Positions 55,588 to 64,000 of a DNA stretch of 64,000 nucleotides are shown in pieces. The notes beneath the pieces were generated by a model. The model saw only the letters and a list, made by a program, of their open reading frames with translations. It made no database searches and was not told the DNA's origin. Each line of letters opens with the position of its first letter. The stretch's first letter is position 1. The stretch is from Candidatus Koribacter versatilis Ellin345 (GTDB taxonomy: Bacteria; Acidobacteriota; Terriglobia; Terriglobales; Acidobacteriaceae). Location of the stretch: assembly GCF_000014005.1 (NCBI RefSeq), contig NC_008009.1, positions 2,232,001 to 2,296,000 of the forward strand, given 5' to 3'. The translations under genes were made by a program, and so were the position numbers.

Positions 55588-56688
55588 CTAGTTTTTTGCT
55601 TTTATCGCGGCCACTATGGCGTCAGCGATCTTGCGGTCGTCCGTCAAAGACGGATGGTAGTTGCAGCCCGTCACTTCTAATTCCTTCACTGGCACAACTG
55701 AAATCTGTTTCTCTCCCGCGGAACGAACGCGGTCGGCGACCTTTTGGACTTCGGCGAGGATTTCACCGTCAGACATCTCGGTTGCCCAGAGGATGAAGTA
55801 GGCCTTGGGATTCCTGGCGCGGAGTTGGTGGAGAAATTCGGCGTAGGTCTGCTCGTAGTCGGCGTGAAGTTCGTCGCGGGTCTTCCATTTTTCGCCGGCG
55901 TGGAGTGGGGTGCTGAAATCGTTGGTGCCGAGGGAGACCACGATGACCTGCGGACGCCAGTCGGGATTATCGTAGCGCGAGGTATGGTCGAGAAGGGTGA
56001 AGGGATAGGCGGCGGGGAGGGTATCTCCGGGAAAGCCGTTGTAGTTGCGAACGATACCGCGGCCGGAAATTGCGTTGACCTGGTAGTCGGCATGGAAGGG
56101 ACGTGCGACCAGAGGCGCGATGCCTTGCGAAGTGTCAGTGGTAGCCCAGACTTCGTCTTCCGTACATTCACGTTTGGGTGAGGTGTTGCCGTAGCCGACG
56201 GTGTGCGAGTCGCCGATGAACTCGATCTGGAGTGGATAGGAGTGCGGTGTGTCCGGCTTGGCAGAGCGCGGCGCGAAGAATCCGTCGAACGAAGTTGGGC
56301 CGGCCTGGCTTTCGGTGATGACTTCAAGGCGGAGATCGTGATGCTTGTTGGTGAGTCCGCGAATGACATAGAGGCCGGGTGCGGGCTTGGTGAGTGACTG
56401 GGAAGATTGGTCAAGGGTGATCTTGAGGATGGCGTCGCCGGAGCCGAGTTTGAAATAGACGTCCGGGCCGATGAAGGCGGTATCGAAGTAAGTGCCGGGC
56501 CATTGACGTTCGTACGACGGAGCAGATTCGGCGCCGCGCTGGAGGACGCGTCCGCCGATGTGCATGGGGAGAACGTGGAGACCAGTCTTCTCGCTGGAGG
56601 ATACGGGAGAGATTTGGAACTTCACCGGTGGCGCTGCGACAGTGAAGGAAGTAAGCGCGAGGATGAGGGCAAGAAGTCGGGAGATCAA
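55588..56688 (-). CDS. Secreted GDSL/SGNH esterase, CE2-like acetylesterase
   Basis: A secreted esterase of 366 residues. Signal peptide ISRLLALILALTSFTVAAPP; an N-terminal jelly-roll of about 130 residues (MHIGGRVLQ, RQWPGTYFDTAFIGPDVYFKLG); then the SGNH domain with Ser in EFIGDSHTVGYGN, GRGIVRNY, Asn in VVSLGTNDFSTPL, and the Asp/His end in GCNYHPSLTDDRKIA. This two-domain layout is that of family 2 carbohydrate esterases, which remove acetyl groups from plant polysaccharides. TTG 56688 has GGAGG 5 nt upstream; a longer open frame runs to 56817. Confidence 0.88.
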   Translation of the reverse strand: MISRLLALILALTSFTVAAPPVKFQISPVSSSEKTGLHVLPMHIGGRVLQRGAESAPSYERQWPGTYFDTAFIGPDVYFKLGSGDAILKITLDQSSQSLTKPAPGLYVIRGLTNKHHDLRLEVITESQAGPTSFDGFFAPRSAKPDTPHSYPLQIEFIGDSHTVGYGNTSPKRECTEDEVWATTDTSQGIAPLVARPFHADYQVNAISGRGIVRNYNGFPGDTLPAAYPFTLLDHTSRYDNPDWRPQVIVVSLGTNDFSTPLHAGEKWKTRDELHADYEQTYAEFLHQLRARNPKAYFILWATEMSDGEILAEVQKVADRVRSAGEKQISVVPVKELEVTGCNYHPSLTDDRKIADAIVAAIKAKN

Positions 56689-56868
56689 CTGGCCTCCGAG
56701 GGTGGTCGTTGAGATTGTCGCCGAAGGTTGATGGCGGTCGCAAGAACTCCGTATGACCCAAAAGAGATGATCGGAGGATGACGTATAGGAATTAGCGGGT
56801 CTTGTGGGTAGTCTCAATTTGTACTAAGGTACGCAGCACGCTTTGGTTGTGGAGCGCTGGGTATTGCG

Positions 56869-57246
56869 ATGCCGGTGAAAGTAGAAGTTGACCGTAGCCG
56901 CAGACTTGCGAAACGCACGTATATCGGCGTAGTTACGGCGTCAGAGCTGCTCGATAGTATTCACGAATACAGGTCTGCGCCTGAGTTCGATCCCTCCTTT
57001 AATGAGCTGATGGACTTCCGTGAAGTTGACAGGATTGACGCGTCAATTGACGACATTCGTTTGTGTGCGCTGCGAGCGGTGCCGTTTGCGAATACTTCGA
57101 AGCGGGTGATCCTGGCACCACAGCCTCTGGTGTTTGGGCTGGCGCGGATGTACCAGATCATCGGCGAAGATATCCATCCCAATGTTTATGTGGTGAAGAC
57201 AGAAGAAGACGCGTTCCGGACTTTAGAGCGTACGGAAGTTGCGTAG
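56869..57246 (+). CDS. Conserved-looking small protein, possible STAS-like fold
   Basis: A 125-residue cytoplasmic protein without membrane segments. Pattern VDRSRRLAKRTYIGVVTASELLDSI, FDPSFNELMDFREVDRIDASIDDIRLCA and KRVILAPQPLVFGLARMYQIIGED is a strand-helix-strand arrangement that recalls SpoIIAA/STAS-like folds found in many environmental bacteria, but I do not assign it to a family. ATG 56869 is the first plausible start; no good Shine-Dalgarno. Convergent with the DUF2007 gene, 3 bp away. Confidence 0.6.
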   Translation: MPVKVEVDRSRRLAKRTYIGVVTASELLDSIHEYRSAPEFDPSFNELMDFREVDRIDASIDDIRLCALRAVPFANTSKRVILAPQPLVFGLARMYQIIGEDIHPNVYVVKTEEDAFRTLERTEVA

Positions 57247-57249
57247 TAG

Positions 57250-57855
57250 TTATTCGCGCGGCCCTTTCTGGGTAGCGCCTTTCCAGGTGTGTCCACATGA
57301 AGAACACCGCCAGCGATTAGCGCCGAGCGGTACCGGAACTCCGAGCAGCATGGTGCTGCCGTAGGCGATCGGTTTATCGAGCGATTCATAGCTGATGTCG
57401 AGGGAATCGCACTGCGGGCAGCGTGGCTGCTCATACATACCGACGCCTTCCACATCGAAATCTTCAGGGATGGGTTGCGCGAGGATCTCGCGGGCGATGT
57501 CGGCGTCGGCCGGGGGAACTGCGAGTTTTACGCCTCCGAGCAAGTTGGAAATGAACCAGTCGATCCGGACCATGTTGTCGTCGACGAGCGAAGTTGCGAG
57601 ACCTGCGGAATCGAGTTGTCCTTTGGCGAGCAGGGCCTCGTGCAAGTTCAGAAAACTCGCAACCACGACGGGGCGTTCAGATTCCCATTGACCGTGAGAG
57701 ATATCGGGAACGTTGATACCACGGCGAGCGAGTTCGGACTGTAGCGCCTGCTGCGCGCCAGCAGTGAGTTCGTGAATGTCCTGCGCGAGGAGATCGAGTT
57801 CTCCGTCTGACATTCCGCGATAGCGATCGATGAGGTCACTCATTTTGAAGTTCAT
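57250..57855 (-). CDS. DUF2007-type protein with C-terminal zinc ribbon
   Basis: A 201-residue cytoplasmic protein. N-terminal helical segment (DLIDRYRGMSDGELDLLAQDIHELT) as seen in several small bacterial proteins; middle DUF2007-like domain (VVVASFLNLHEALLAKGQLDSAGLATSLVDDNMV); C-terminal Cys4 zinc ribbon (RCPQCDSLD, RCSSCGHTW). DUF2007 is called a putative signal-transducing domain; function unknown. ATG 57855 is used; ATG 57843 is almost equally likely. Confidence 0.7.
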   Translation of the reverse strand: MNFKMSDLIDRYRGMSDGELDLLAQDIHELTAGAQQALQSELARRGINVPDISHGQWESERPVVVASFLNLHEALLAKGQLDSAGLATSLVDDNMVRIDWFISNLLGGVKLAVPPADADIAREILAQPIPEDFDVEGVGMYEQPRCPQCDSLDISYESLDKPIAYGSTMLLGVPVPLGANRWRCSSCGHTWKGATQKGPRE

Positions 57856-58108
57856 TTTAGAGGATCGCGGGGGCGAACGGAGAGGCGAGTTCCTCGTGGT
57901 TCGAAGGGATACCAGGAAGCATCGTCGAGTGCTTCTCCCGATGCGGGAAATCAAACGAAGGTAACCCGTGATGCACCGTGTCTAGTCGCTTTGCGAGGGT
58001 TAGACTCAGCCTCGAACTCCCCCAACTCTGCTGTCGTGACGCGCTACGGGCCGGGTCTGCTTGAGTGGGGGATCGCCTGCCGCGCCCCTCAGCCTCTGGA
58101 GCGCGCGG

Positions 58109-61015
58109 ATGAGACGACATCATGCAGTTGTTTTCATACTTCTCTTAACCCTGGTCAGTTCGTTAGCAGCAGTCACATCGGGTACACCGGCCACCATCAC
58201 CAGCCCAACTCCGGGCACAAAACTTTCGAGTACGAGTGCCACGTTCCAGTGGACGACCGGCACGAATGTCACGAGCTACTCGTTGTATGTCGGTACGACG
58301 CGCGGCGCCCACGACATTTACTTCATCAACACAGGTACGGGTTTGAGTGCTTCGGTCAACAATCTTCCAGCAAATGGCGGGACGTTCTACGTCGTGTTGA
58401 ACTCGCTGATCGGCGCGGCGTGGCAACAGGTTTCGTACACATACATTGCGATGGGCAGTGGCACGGCGGCTTCAATTACGGGGCCGATTTTGGGAGCGAA
58501 GCTGACGACCGGTACGCAGTTGTTCCAGTGGAGCGGCGGCGCAGGGATCTCACAGTACTCGCTGTATATCGGGAACACGCGTGGGGCGCACGATATTGCG
58601 TTCATTAATGCAGGGACGTCAAGCTCGTACGACGTGACTGGACTTCCGACGGATGGGCGGACGTTCTATGTGACGCTGTACAGCCTGAACGGAAGCACGT
58701 GGCTCGCGAAGAGCTACAGCTACGTCGCCTCGGGAAATGGTGTGGCGGCTGCGATGACGAGCCCCGCGACGGGTGCGAAGTTGGCGAGCGGCACGCAGTT
58801 GTTCCAGTGGAGCGGCGGCGTAGGCATTTCGCAATACTCGCTGTACATCGGTACAGTGCGCGGCGGCCACGACATTGCGTTCGTCAACGCGGGGATAGCC
58901 AGTTCGTACAACGTGACAGGCCTACCGACGAATGGCGAGACGTTTTACGTCACGCTATACAGCTTGAACGGGAACACGTGGTTGGCGAAGAGCTATACGT
59001 ACTACTCGAGTGGCGCTGGAACGGCTGCGTATATCACCTCGCCCTCGCCGGGATCGCAGTTCAGCGGGACGAGCGCGACCTTCTCATGGATGGGAGGAGC
59101 GGGAATCTCGCAATACAGTTTGTATGTGGGAACGACAGCTGGCGCGCACGATATCGCGTTCGTGAATGCAGGATTGAGCACGTCGGCTAACGTGACTGGA
59201 CTGCCGAACGGCGGCCAGACGATCTACGTGACGCTGAGCTCGCTGAATGGGAACACGTGGCTCAGCAACAAGTACACCTATCAAGCCAGTGGCATAACGC
59301 TGCAGTTCAACACGAGTACGAAAGACATTGCCAGCGGACTCATCAACTACGCGTACGCGACGTACTTCGATGTGAGCGGCGGCAGTCATCCGTACACGTT
59401 TGCGATTGCATCAGGCAGTGCGCCGACAGGCGTGGTGTTCTCGGGGACAGCTCCAGGGATGCTGGCGGGAACTCCCACTGCCTCCGGAAACTTCACATTC
59501 ACAGTGAAGGTAACGGATAGCAATAACAACTCGATTACCAGCCCGAGCTTCACGATTCCAATCAGCGCTGGACCGAACGGCGCGCATAACTCCTACGTAA
59601 ATGGACGCTACATCTGCACGTATGAGGGATACGTGGATAGTGACACCTCGCGGATCGCAACACTGATGAGCCTCGCGATTGACGGCGCGGGGCATGTTAC
59701 GAGCGGCGTTTATGACTCGAATGGTCGGAGCACAGGGCTGCTCAATGGAAGCGTGAGCGGGAGCTATAACCTTGGCGGCGACAACAACGGGACGATCACG
59801 CTTTCGATCGGAAGCAAGACGCTGAAGTTCGGGATGATGGGGAACAATGTCGGTGGCAGCAGCGTGAGCCAATTCGACATCGCACAAATTGACGATGTTG
59901 GATCTGCAGCTCCCGGCCAGCATGGCGGCGGAGTGTGCAGCAAAGCGACGACTTCGGCATTCTCTAACACCACGATGGATGGAAAGAGCTTCGCGTTCAC
60001 ACAGCACGGGGAAAACGGAAATGGGATCCCGCGCGCTCTCGCCGGAAGGTTTACGCTGACCGCAAGCGGTTCGAACCTGACGATCACCGGAGGGCAGGCC
60101 GACCAAGCGGATGGATCGTCTACTTTGAGGGCGATTCTGTTTGGAGGCAGCTACACCGAACCCGGTTCCACGGGCCGGTTCACAATCACTGTCAATCAGA
60201 CTTCTCCGACGACGGACACCAGCTACGCAGTTGGCTATGTGATCGATGCAAATCACATGGCATTTTTGAATGCTGACAGCGGGAAGGCGCAAGTTGGGGA
60301 GATGTACAAACAGCAGCAGGCGTCGTATTCGGCGGCGAACCTGAATTCGAGTTTCGTGATGCGCGACCTGGAATGGGCACTCGACGGGAGCGGCGGGCTG
60401 CAATGGAACAGGGCGCAGATCATGCAAGGAACAGGTGCCGGCGGTTCAGGCAGCACCGCCAGCATTACCATCAACCAGAGCTTCACCAACGACGCAGATT
60501 CGACGGGGAGCGAGTACAAGGTCGGAGACTCGAACGGAACCGCGACATTCACGGTTAGCTCGAATGGCAGAATGGCGATGAATGACGCGAATCAGGTGAC
60601 CGTCGCGTACTTGTACGACAACAATTCTGCATTCGGAGTTAGTGGGGGACAGAATGTCGGGTCGGGGCTGTATGGAGTCGCGTTCAATTACATTGAACCG
60701 CAAATGGCGACAACACCGGGGTCGGGATCGTATCTCAGCACAGTCGTGCCCCGGATTGAGCCTGAAGGGAACATCAACGTCGACCTGGTGACGCTGGGCA
60801 GCGGCACGATTGCGGGTATCGGTGATGGCGGAGCCGCGGGGGGCATGGATTACGCGAGCCCGTTCAGCGGGACCTTCACGACGAGCTCGTATGGTGCGTT
60901 CTACATATCTTCGGGTGGCGAGCAAGTCACTAGCTGTTTTGTGGTGAGTTCGACGCGCGTGGTTTGCATTGACGATACGACCAGGAACCCATCGGTATCA
61001 GTGAGCGTGAAGTAG
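58109..61015 (+). CDS. Large secreted protein with four Ig-like repeats and a beta-rich C-terminal half
   Basis: A secreted protein of 968 residues. Signal peptide (HHAVVFILLLTLVSSLAA), four exact 93-residue repeats (about 25-395) with SQYSLYIG..RGAHDIAF and LPT.G.TFYVTLYSLNG, a putative Ig domain (FDVSGGSHPYTFAIASGSAPTG ... LAGTPTASGNFTFTVKVTDS), and a C-terminal region of about 480 residues made of short beta-strands with SYNLGGDNNGTITLSIGSKTLKF-type patterns, which occurs in Acidobacteriota secreted proteins. Probably a cell-surface or released adhesin-like protein. ATG 58109 has GGAG 8 nt upstream. Terminator at 61025. Confidence 0.82.
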   Translation: MRRHHAVVFILLLTLVSSLAAVTSGTPATITSPTPGTKLSSTSATFQWTTGTNVTSYSLYVGTTRGAHDIYFINTGTGLSASVNNLPANGGTFYVVLNSLIGAAWQQVSYTYIAMGSGTAASITGPILGAKLTTGTQLFQWSGGAGISQYSLYIGNTRGAHDIAFINAGTSSSYDVTGLPTDGRTFYVTLYSLNGSTWLAKSYSYVASGNGVAAAMTSPATGAKLASGTQLFQWSGGVGISQYSLYIGTVRGGHDIAFVNAGIASSYNVTGLPTNGETFYVTLYSLNGNTWLAKSYTYYSSGAGTAAYITSPSPGSQFSGTSATFSWMGGAGISQYSLYVGTTAGAHDIAFVNAGLSTSANVTGLPNGGQTIYVTLSSLNGNTWLSNKYTYQASGITLQFNTSTKDIASGLINYAYATYFDVSGGSHPYTFAIASGSAPTGVVFSGTAPGMLAGTPTASGNFTFTVKVTDSNNNSITSPSFTIPISAGPNGAHNSYVNGRYICTYEGYVDSDTSRIATLMSLAIDGAGHVTSGVYDSNGRSTGLLNGSVSGSYNLGGDNNGTITLSIGSKTLKFGMMGNNVGGSSVSQFDIAQIDDVGSAAPGQHGGGVCSKATTSAFSNTTMDGKSFAFTQHGENGNGIPRALAGRFTLTASGSNLTITGGQADQADGSSTLRAILFGGSYTEPGSTGRFTITVNQTSPTTDTSYAVGYVIDANHMAFLNADSGKAQVGEMYKQQQASYSAANLNSSFVMRDLEWALDGSGGLQWNRAQIMQGTGAGGSGSTASITINQSFTNDADSTGSEYKVGDSNGTATFTVSSNGRMAMNDANQVTVAYLYDNNSAFGVSGGQNVGSGLYGVAFNYIEPQMATTPGSGSYLSTVVPRIEPEGNINVDLVTLGSGTIAGIGDGGAAGGMDYASPFSGTFTTSSYGAFYISSGGEQVTSCFVVSSTRVVCIDDTTRNPSVSVSVK
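58181..59293 (+). repeat. Four tandem 279-nt coding repeats
   Basis: Units begin exactly at 58181, 58460, 58739 and 59018. Each encodes about 93 residues; the second and third units are the most alike (TGTQLFQWSGG is shared). Related to the units at 46707-47528. Confidence 0.9.
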
Positions 61016-61024
61016 GTAACGAGA

Positions 61025-61074
61025 AAATCCCCACCCTGACTTGAGTGTTTGACGGGTCTCGGTGGGGATTTTTG
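61025..61074 (+). terminator. Rho-independent terminator after the repeat protein gene
   Basis: Stem AAATCCCCACC / GGTGGGGATTT with a 25-nt loop, then TTTG. Confidence 0.75.
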
Positions 61075-61158
61075 CGCCGAGAGGTCGTCCTGTCGCGACT
61101 TCGGCTGGTGCCGGTTTCGGAGAAATGAGGATTGTGCAAGTTACTTTTCTGTCCGTTC

Positions 61159-61273
61159 GACAGTTGCGCAACTGTCCAAGTAGCCACGCGGCGGGGGGTA
61201 CCAAAGACTGTTTGCCCAAGGGCAACAACTCGGGCTACTGTTGCGCAACTTGCTACTCGCAGTAGTAGCCACG
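61159..61273 (+). repeat. Imperfect tandem repeat with palindromes in a leader region
   Basis: TTGCGCAACT occurs at 61164 and 61241 and GTAGCCACG at 61180 and 61265, so a unit of about 80 nt is repeated imperfectly. The first copy sits in a perfect 18-nt palindrome (GACAGTTGC and mirror, 61159-61176). It lies about 100-210 bp upstream of the next gene; a regulatory role is only possible. Confidence 0.5.
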
Positions 61274-61370
61274 AAAGCGCTGCTCGTCGCAGTCAAGAAC
61301 ATTCCCCAGTAGCCCCAAGTTCCGGTCGTCACAAGTCCCCGATCAGTTTTTGAACACAAAGGATGGCAAC

Positions 61371-63257
61371 ATGAAAAAGCACCTAGTCGGCTTTTGTCTT
61401 GCCGCGTCATTGTGTGGGCTGGCAGTTGCGCAGAATGCAGCCCCCGCGACCTCGTCCCAACAGGAGGTCGTGCCACGATTGATCCGCTTCTCAGGTCAAC
61501 TGAAAGACGATGCCGGCAAAGCGATGTCAGGCACCGTCGGGATTACGTTCACACTTCATAAAACCCAAAATGACAATGCCGCGCTATGGATCGAGACGCA
61601 GAACGTGAAACTCGATAGCGAAGGCAAATACACCGTATTACTTGGTTCTACCAAATCCACAGGAGTTGCGGCGGAGTTGTTTATCAGCGGCGAAGCGCAG
61701 TGGCTGGGCGTTCGCGTGGAAGGGAAGGCGGAACAACCGCGGGTGTTGATGGTGAGCGTGCCTTACGCGTTGAAGGCGAAGGAAGCAGAGACGTTGGCGG
61801 GACATTCCGCGACAGAGTTCGTGACGTCCGACAAGCTTACGACCGTAGTGAAAGAGCAGATGCAGCAGAACGGCGCGACGGTGAAGAAGGACGGAACCGG
61901 CGTTAAAGGAAATGTGCTTTCCTCGACCGCGACGAATTTCACCGACACTACGACCAACCAGGTTGTTCTGGTGACGCAGAAAGGAACGGGCGCGGCGCTT
62001 TCTACCACGAGTCCGGGCGCCAGCATCACGGCGTACAGCACAGGGGCCAACACGGCGGCGAACGCGCTGTATGCGCAGGCAGTGGCGCCGAGTGGGAATG
62101 CTGTGTACGGAAACGAAACCGCGGCTACTGGAACAGGCGCTGGAGTACTTGGCCGCTCACTTTCGGTGTCCGGGTACGGTGTGTATGGCGTGAACGCTGC
62201 GACGACAGGAACGGCGGTCGGCATTCGCGGAACGTCGGCATCGAGCGGCGGCATCGGCGTGTATGGAACTGAGACGGCGACAACGGGAACCGCAACGGGC
62301 ATCTACGGCACAACGGCATCGCCAGCCGGCTTCGGGATGGAAGGCATCAACCTGGCGACGACGGGGTCGGCGGTGGGCGGCTTCGCGCGTTCTGCTTCGA
62401 CGTCAGGTGTGGGCCTTCGCGGTTACGCGAGTTCTGCGACCGGCACGACGACCGGTGTGTTGGCACAGGTCGCGAGCTCTTCGGGAACCGCAGCAATACT
62501 GCAAAACACAGCCAGCGGAGCTCTTCTCCAAGGCCAATCTGGTTCTGGATTAACGACCGTGTTCTCGATCGACGGCAGTGGAAATTTCAACGCGAACGGT
62601 GAATTCTTCTCACCGAATTCGCTTGTGAATGTCGGGTGGGGATACTTCGCGCCGACACCTTTGAACTTCTACGCCATGGAGGCAATCAGCACGAGCAATG
62701 CCTCCGGACATCCAACCGCGATCATCAAGAACAACGACAACACGAATGCCGGCAGCCAGGCGTTGGAAGTGGACGGGCCGGGATTTGGCGGCCAGTGCAC
62801 GATTGACGTGAGTGGAAACCTGTTCTGCACCGGAACACTCGCTCCCGTGATAGCCGGTCCGAACGGCCAGAAGACGGCGCTGTACACCATGCAAACTACC
62901 GAAAACCTGATGGAAGATTTCGGTCGGGGAGCTTTGGTGAATGGCGTCGCGAAGGTCACGATCGATCCTAAGTTTGCGACTGCAGTCAATGCAGGCGACT
63001 ACCACGTGTACGTAACCCCGGGCGGAGATTGCGAAGGCCTCTTCATCACCAACCGCACGGCAACGTCTTTTGAAGTGCACGAACTCCGCGGTGGCAAGTC
63101 GGCGATCAGCTTCGATTATCGGATCGTGGCGCACCGCAAGGGCTTTGAAACCGACCGCATGCCGGACGTAACGCAACGGCTGGCGCGGAAGTCCGAAATT
63201 GAGGGACAAACGGAAGCCAGAACCAGGGCGCTGCCGCCGGCAGAGCCACAGAAGTAG
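61371..63257 (+). CDS. Large secreted Gly/Ser/Thr-rich beta-repeat protein
   Basis: A secreted protein of 628 residues. Signal peptide (HLVGFCLAASLCGLAVAQ), a conserved N-terminal domain (PRLIRFSGQLKDDAGKAMSGTVGITFTLHKTQ ... VLLGSTKSTGVAAELF ... RVLMVSVPYALKAKEAETLAG) common in Acidobacteriota secreted proteins, a middle of short repeats with GVYG.(N/E).ATTGT and similar phrases, and a compact C-terminal domain (DYHVYVTPGGDCEGLFITNRTATSFEVHEL). The middle resembles trimeric-fibre or tail-fibre sequences. ATG 61371 has AAAGGA 8 nt upstream. Function unknown. Confidence 0.8.
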   Translation: MKKHLVGFCLAASLCGLAVAQNAAPATSSQQEVVPRLIRFSGQLKDDAGKAMSGTVGITFTLHKTQNDNAALWIETQNVKLDSEGKYTVLLGSTKSTGVAAELFISGEAQWLGVRVEGKAEQPRVLMVSVPYALKAKEAETLAGHSATEFVTSDKLTTVVKEQMQQNGATVKKDGTGVKGNVLSSTATNFTDTTTNQVVLVTQKGTGAALSTTSPGASITAYSTGANTAANALYAQAVAPSGNAVYGNETAATGTGAGVLGRSLSVSGYGVYGVNAATTGTAVGIRGTSASSGGIGVYGTETATTGTATGIYGTTASPAGFGMEGINLATTGSAVGGFARSASTSGVGLRGYASSATGTTTGVLAQVASSSGTAAILQNTASGALLQGQSGSGLTTVFSIDGSGNFNANGEFFSPNSLVNVGWGYFAPTPLNFYAMEAISTSNASGHPTAIIKNNDNTNAGSQALEVDGPGFGGQCTIDVSGNLFCTGTLAPVIAGPNGQKTALYTMQTTENLMEDFGRGALVNGVAKVTIDPKFATAVNAGDYHVYVTPGGDCEGLFITNRTATSFEVHELRGGKSAISFDYRIVAHRKGFETDRMPDVTQRLARKSEIEGQTEARTRALPPAEPQK

Positions 63258-63323
63258 GCGCAACCCATGAAAAGGAAAATCACGACAAAGCCCGCCGGGA
63301 AACGGCGAAAGGAGTTTCGAGCA

Positions 63324-64000
63324 ATGAGGAACATGAGGAACAATACGATTGTCCTCCTCGCGTCATGGGTCGTCTGGTGTGCGATTGCGTTGGTGATGGC
63401 GATGCCAGCAGGCGCGCAGGAACGAGAGACGGTACGGGACCGAGACGACAAGCTGAAAGGGACGGTATCGGAATCGCAACTCGATGCCGCGTTACAGCGT
63501 GGATTGCCGGGAAGAGTGATGACTCCTATGCCGGCGAATGCCAAAGCCACAGTTGAGAAGAGCGGGGGACTGCGGGGAGCGCCCGCGCGAAGCGTGGAGA
63601 TGGCGGACATCCCGCAGAAAACGACGACGAGTTCGATTCCGGGACTTGCCGATGGCGGGCGGCCATTGTCGGGACTAACGGAAGATGAGTACCAGGCGTT
63701 GAAGCGGCTGGTTGCGATGCGGGCAGCGCGCGGCGAAGTCGGTACCAAACCGTCAACCCTGGCGTTGCGGGGCGGCGTGAAGGCAATAGTGCGGCCGGTG
63801 CAAATGACGCAGATAACGCCCAATGCCGCGACCGCTCATGCCAGCTTCTTTTATGGGCAGAAAGAAAATGGACTGGATCCGCCGGACATGGGCCTGGCGA
63901 CGAGTGAAAACTTCGTCGTACAGGTGGTGAATGCATCCATTGCCGTGTACGCCAAGAACGGCGTGCTGCAGGCGGGATTCCCAAAGGATGCGGACACATT
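63324..64000 (+). CDS. Start of a secreted protein (cut by the window end)
   Basis: An open frame of at least 225 codons with no stop before the end of the window. ATG 63324 has AAAGGAG 9 nt upstream; the frame is open from ATG 63267. A signal peptide (IVLLASWVVWCAIALVMAMPAGAQ) is followed by a charged, Gly/Arg-rich propeptide-like stretch, then TAHASFFYGQKENGLDPPDMGLATSENFVVQVVNASI, which resembles the N-terminus of secreted Acidobacteriota beta-propeller proteins. The gene is probably transcribed with the one before it. Confidence 0.65.
   Translation, partial: MRNMRNNTIVLLASWVVWCAIALVMAMPAGAQERETVRDRDDKLKGTVSESQLDAALQRGLPGRVMTPMPANAKATVEKSGGLRGAPARSVEMADIPQKTTTSSIPGLADGGRPLSGLTEDEYQALKRLVAMRAARGEVGTKPSTLALRGGVKAIVRPVQMTQITPNAATAHASFFYGQKENGLDPPDMGLATSENFVVQVVNASIAVYAKNGVLQAGFPKDADT

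Noticed and set aside
59411-60427. Open frame of 338 codons antisense to the large repeat protein
   Set aside because: Arg/His/Cys-rich composition typical of antisense frames; the sense gene is well supported.
61140-61370. Cyclic-di-GMP or other known riboswitch in the leader
   Set aside because: The palindromes do not fit the consensus sequences of the riboswitch classes I know.

Overview
The window looks like chromosomal DNA of a member of the Acidobacteriota, probably the Terriglobia/Koribacter side. This is inferred from gene families typical of that phylum: a TPR plus VWFA-type secreted protein, a long MacB-like permease with an N-terminal helical domain paired with a PadR regulator, a TIGR03118-type secreted protein, several large secreted repeat proteins, and pilin-like domains with the IPNLLRSR signature. 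Genes are densely packed on both strands, with many 1-4 bp overlaps and several convergent pairs whose stop codons touch. I see no phage, no insertion sequence, no CRISPR array and no rRNA.

Layout. 1-8.1 kb: end of an unknown gene, a DUF4442 protein, pdxS, a membrane protein, an acyltransferase, an esterase and the ileS-lspA pair. 8.1-14.9 kb: a TonB-type protein, a ClC chloride channel followed by the decayed remains of a second ClC gene, a TPR/VWFA protein and a small lipoprotein. 14.9-19.8 kb: a four-gene iron operon on the minus strand (FTR1 permease fused to DUF2318, two FtsX/MacB-type permeases, and an ABC ATPase fused to a DtxR-type metalloregulator) behind a near-perfect Fur-like palindrome. 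19.9-30.6 kb: pdxT-gpx, miaB, a bifunctional-nuclease protein, modB-modC without modA, murB, a bacilliredoxin, and a minus-strand run aroF / YVTN lipoprotein / rhomboid. 30.9-33.9 kb: five zinc-ribbon or small membrane proteins, two of which carry a pilin-like C-terminal domain. 34-44 kb: a DHH phosphoesterase, the PadR-permease pair, secreted proteins, a cold-shock protein, a degenerate receiver protein and tRNA-Arg(CCU). 44-57.9 kb: a BNR-repeat secreted protein, an L,D-transpeptidase, a CocE-type hydrolase, an MBL-fold hydrolase, secG, tRNA-Leu(GAG), a hydroxyacid dehydrogenase, an HD-GYP response regulator, a GDSL esterase and a DUF2007 protein. 58-64 kb: three large secreted proteins, the last cut by the window end.

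The best candidate for an undescribed system is the iron operon at 14868-19770. It resembles the FTR1 plus ABC-type iron uptake clusters known from other bacteria, but here the ATPase polypeptide itself ends in a DtxR-like domain that keeps most of the metal-binding residues, so transport and iron sensing may be joined in one protein. Second is the 31.4-33.9 kb operon, where a pilin-derived ectodomain without its processing site is attached to two different zinc-ribbon membrane modules. All family assignments were made by reading the translated sequences; no database search was run.
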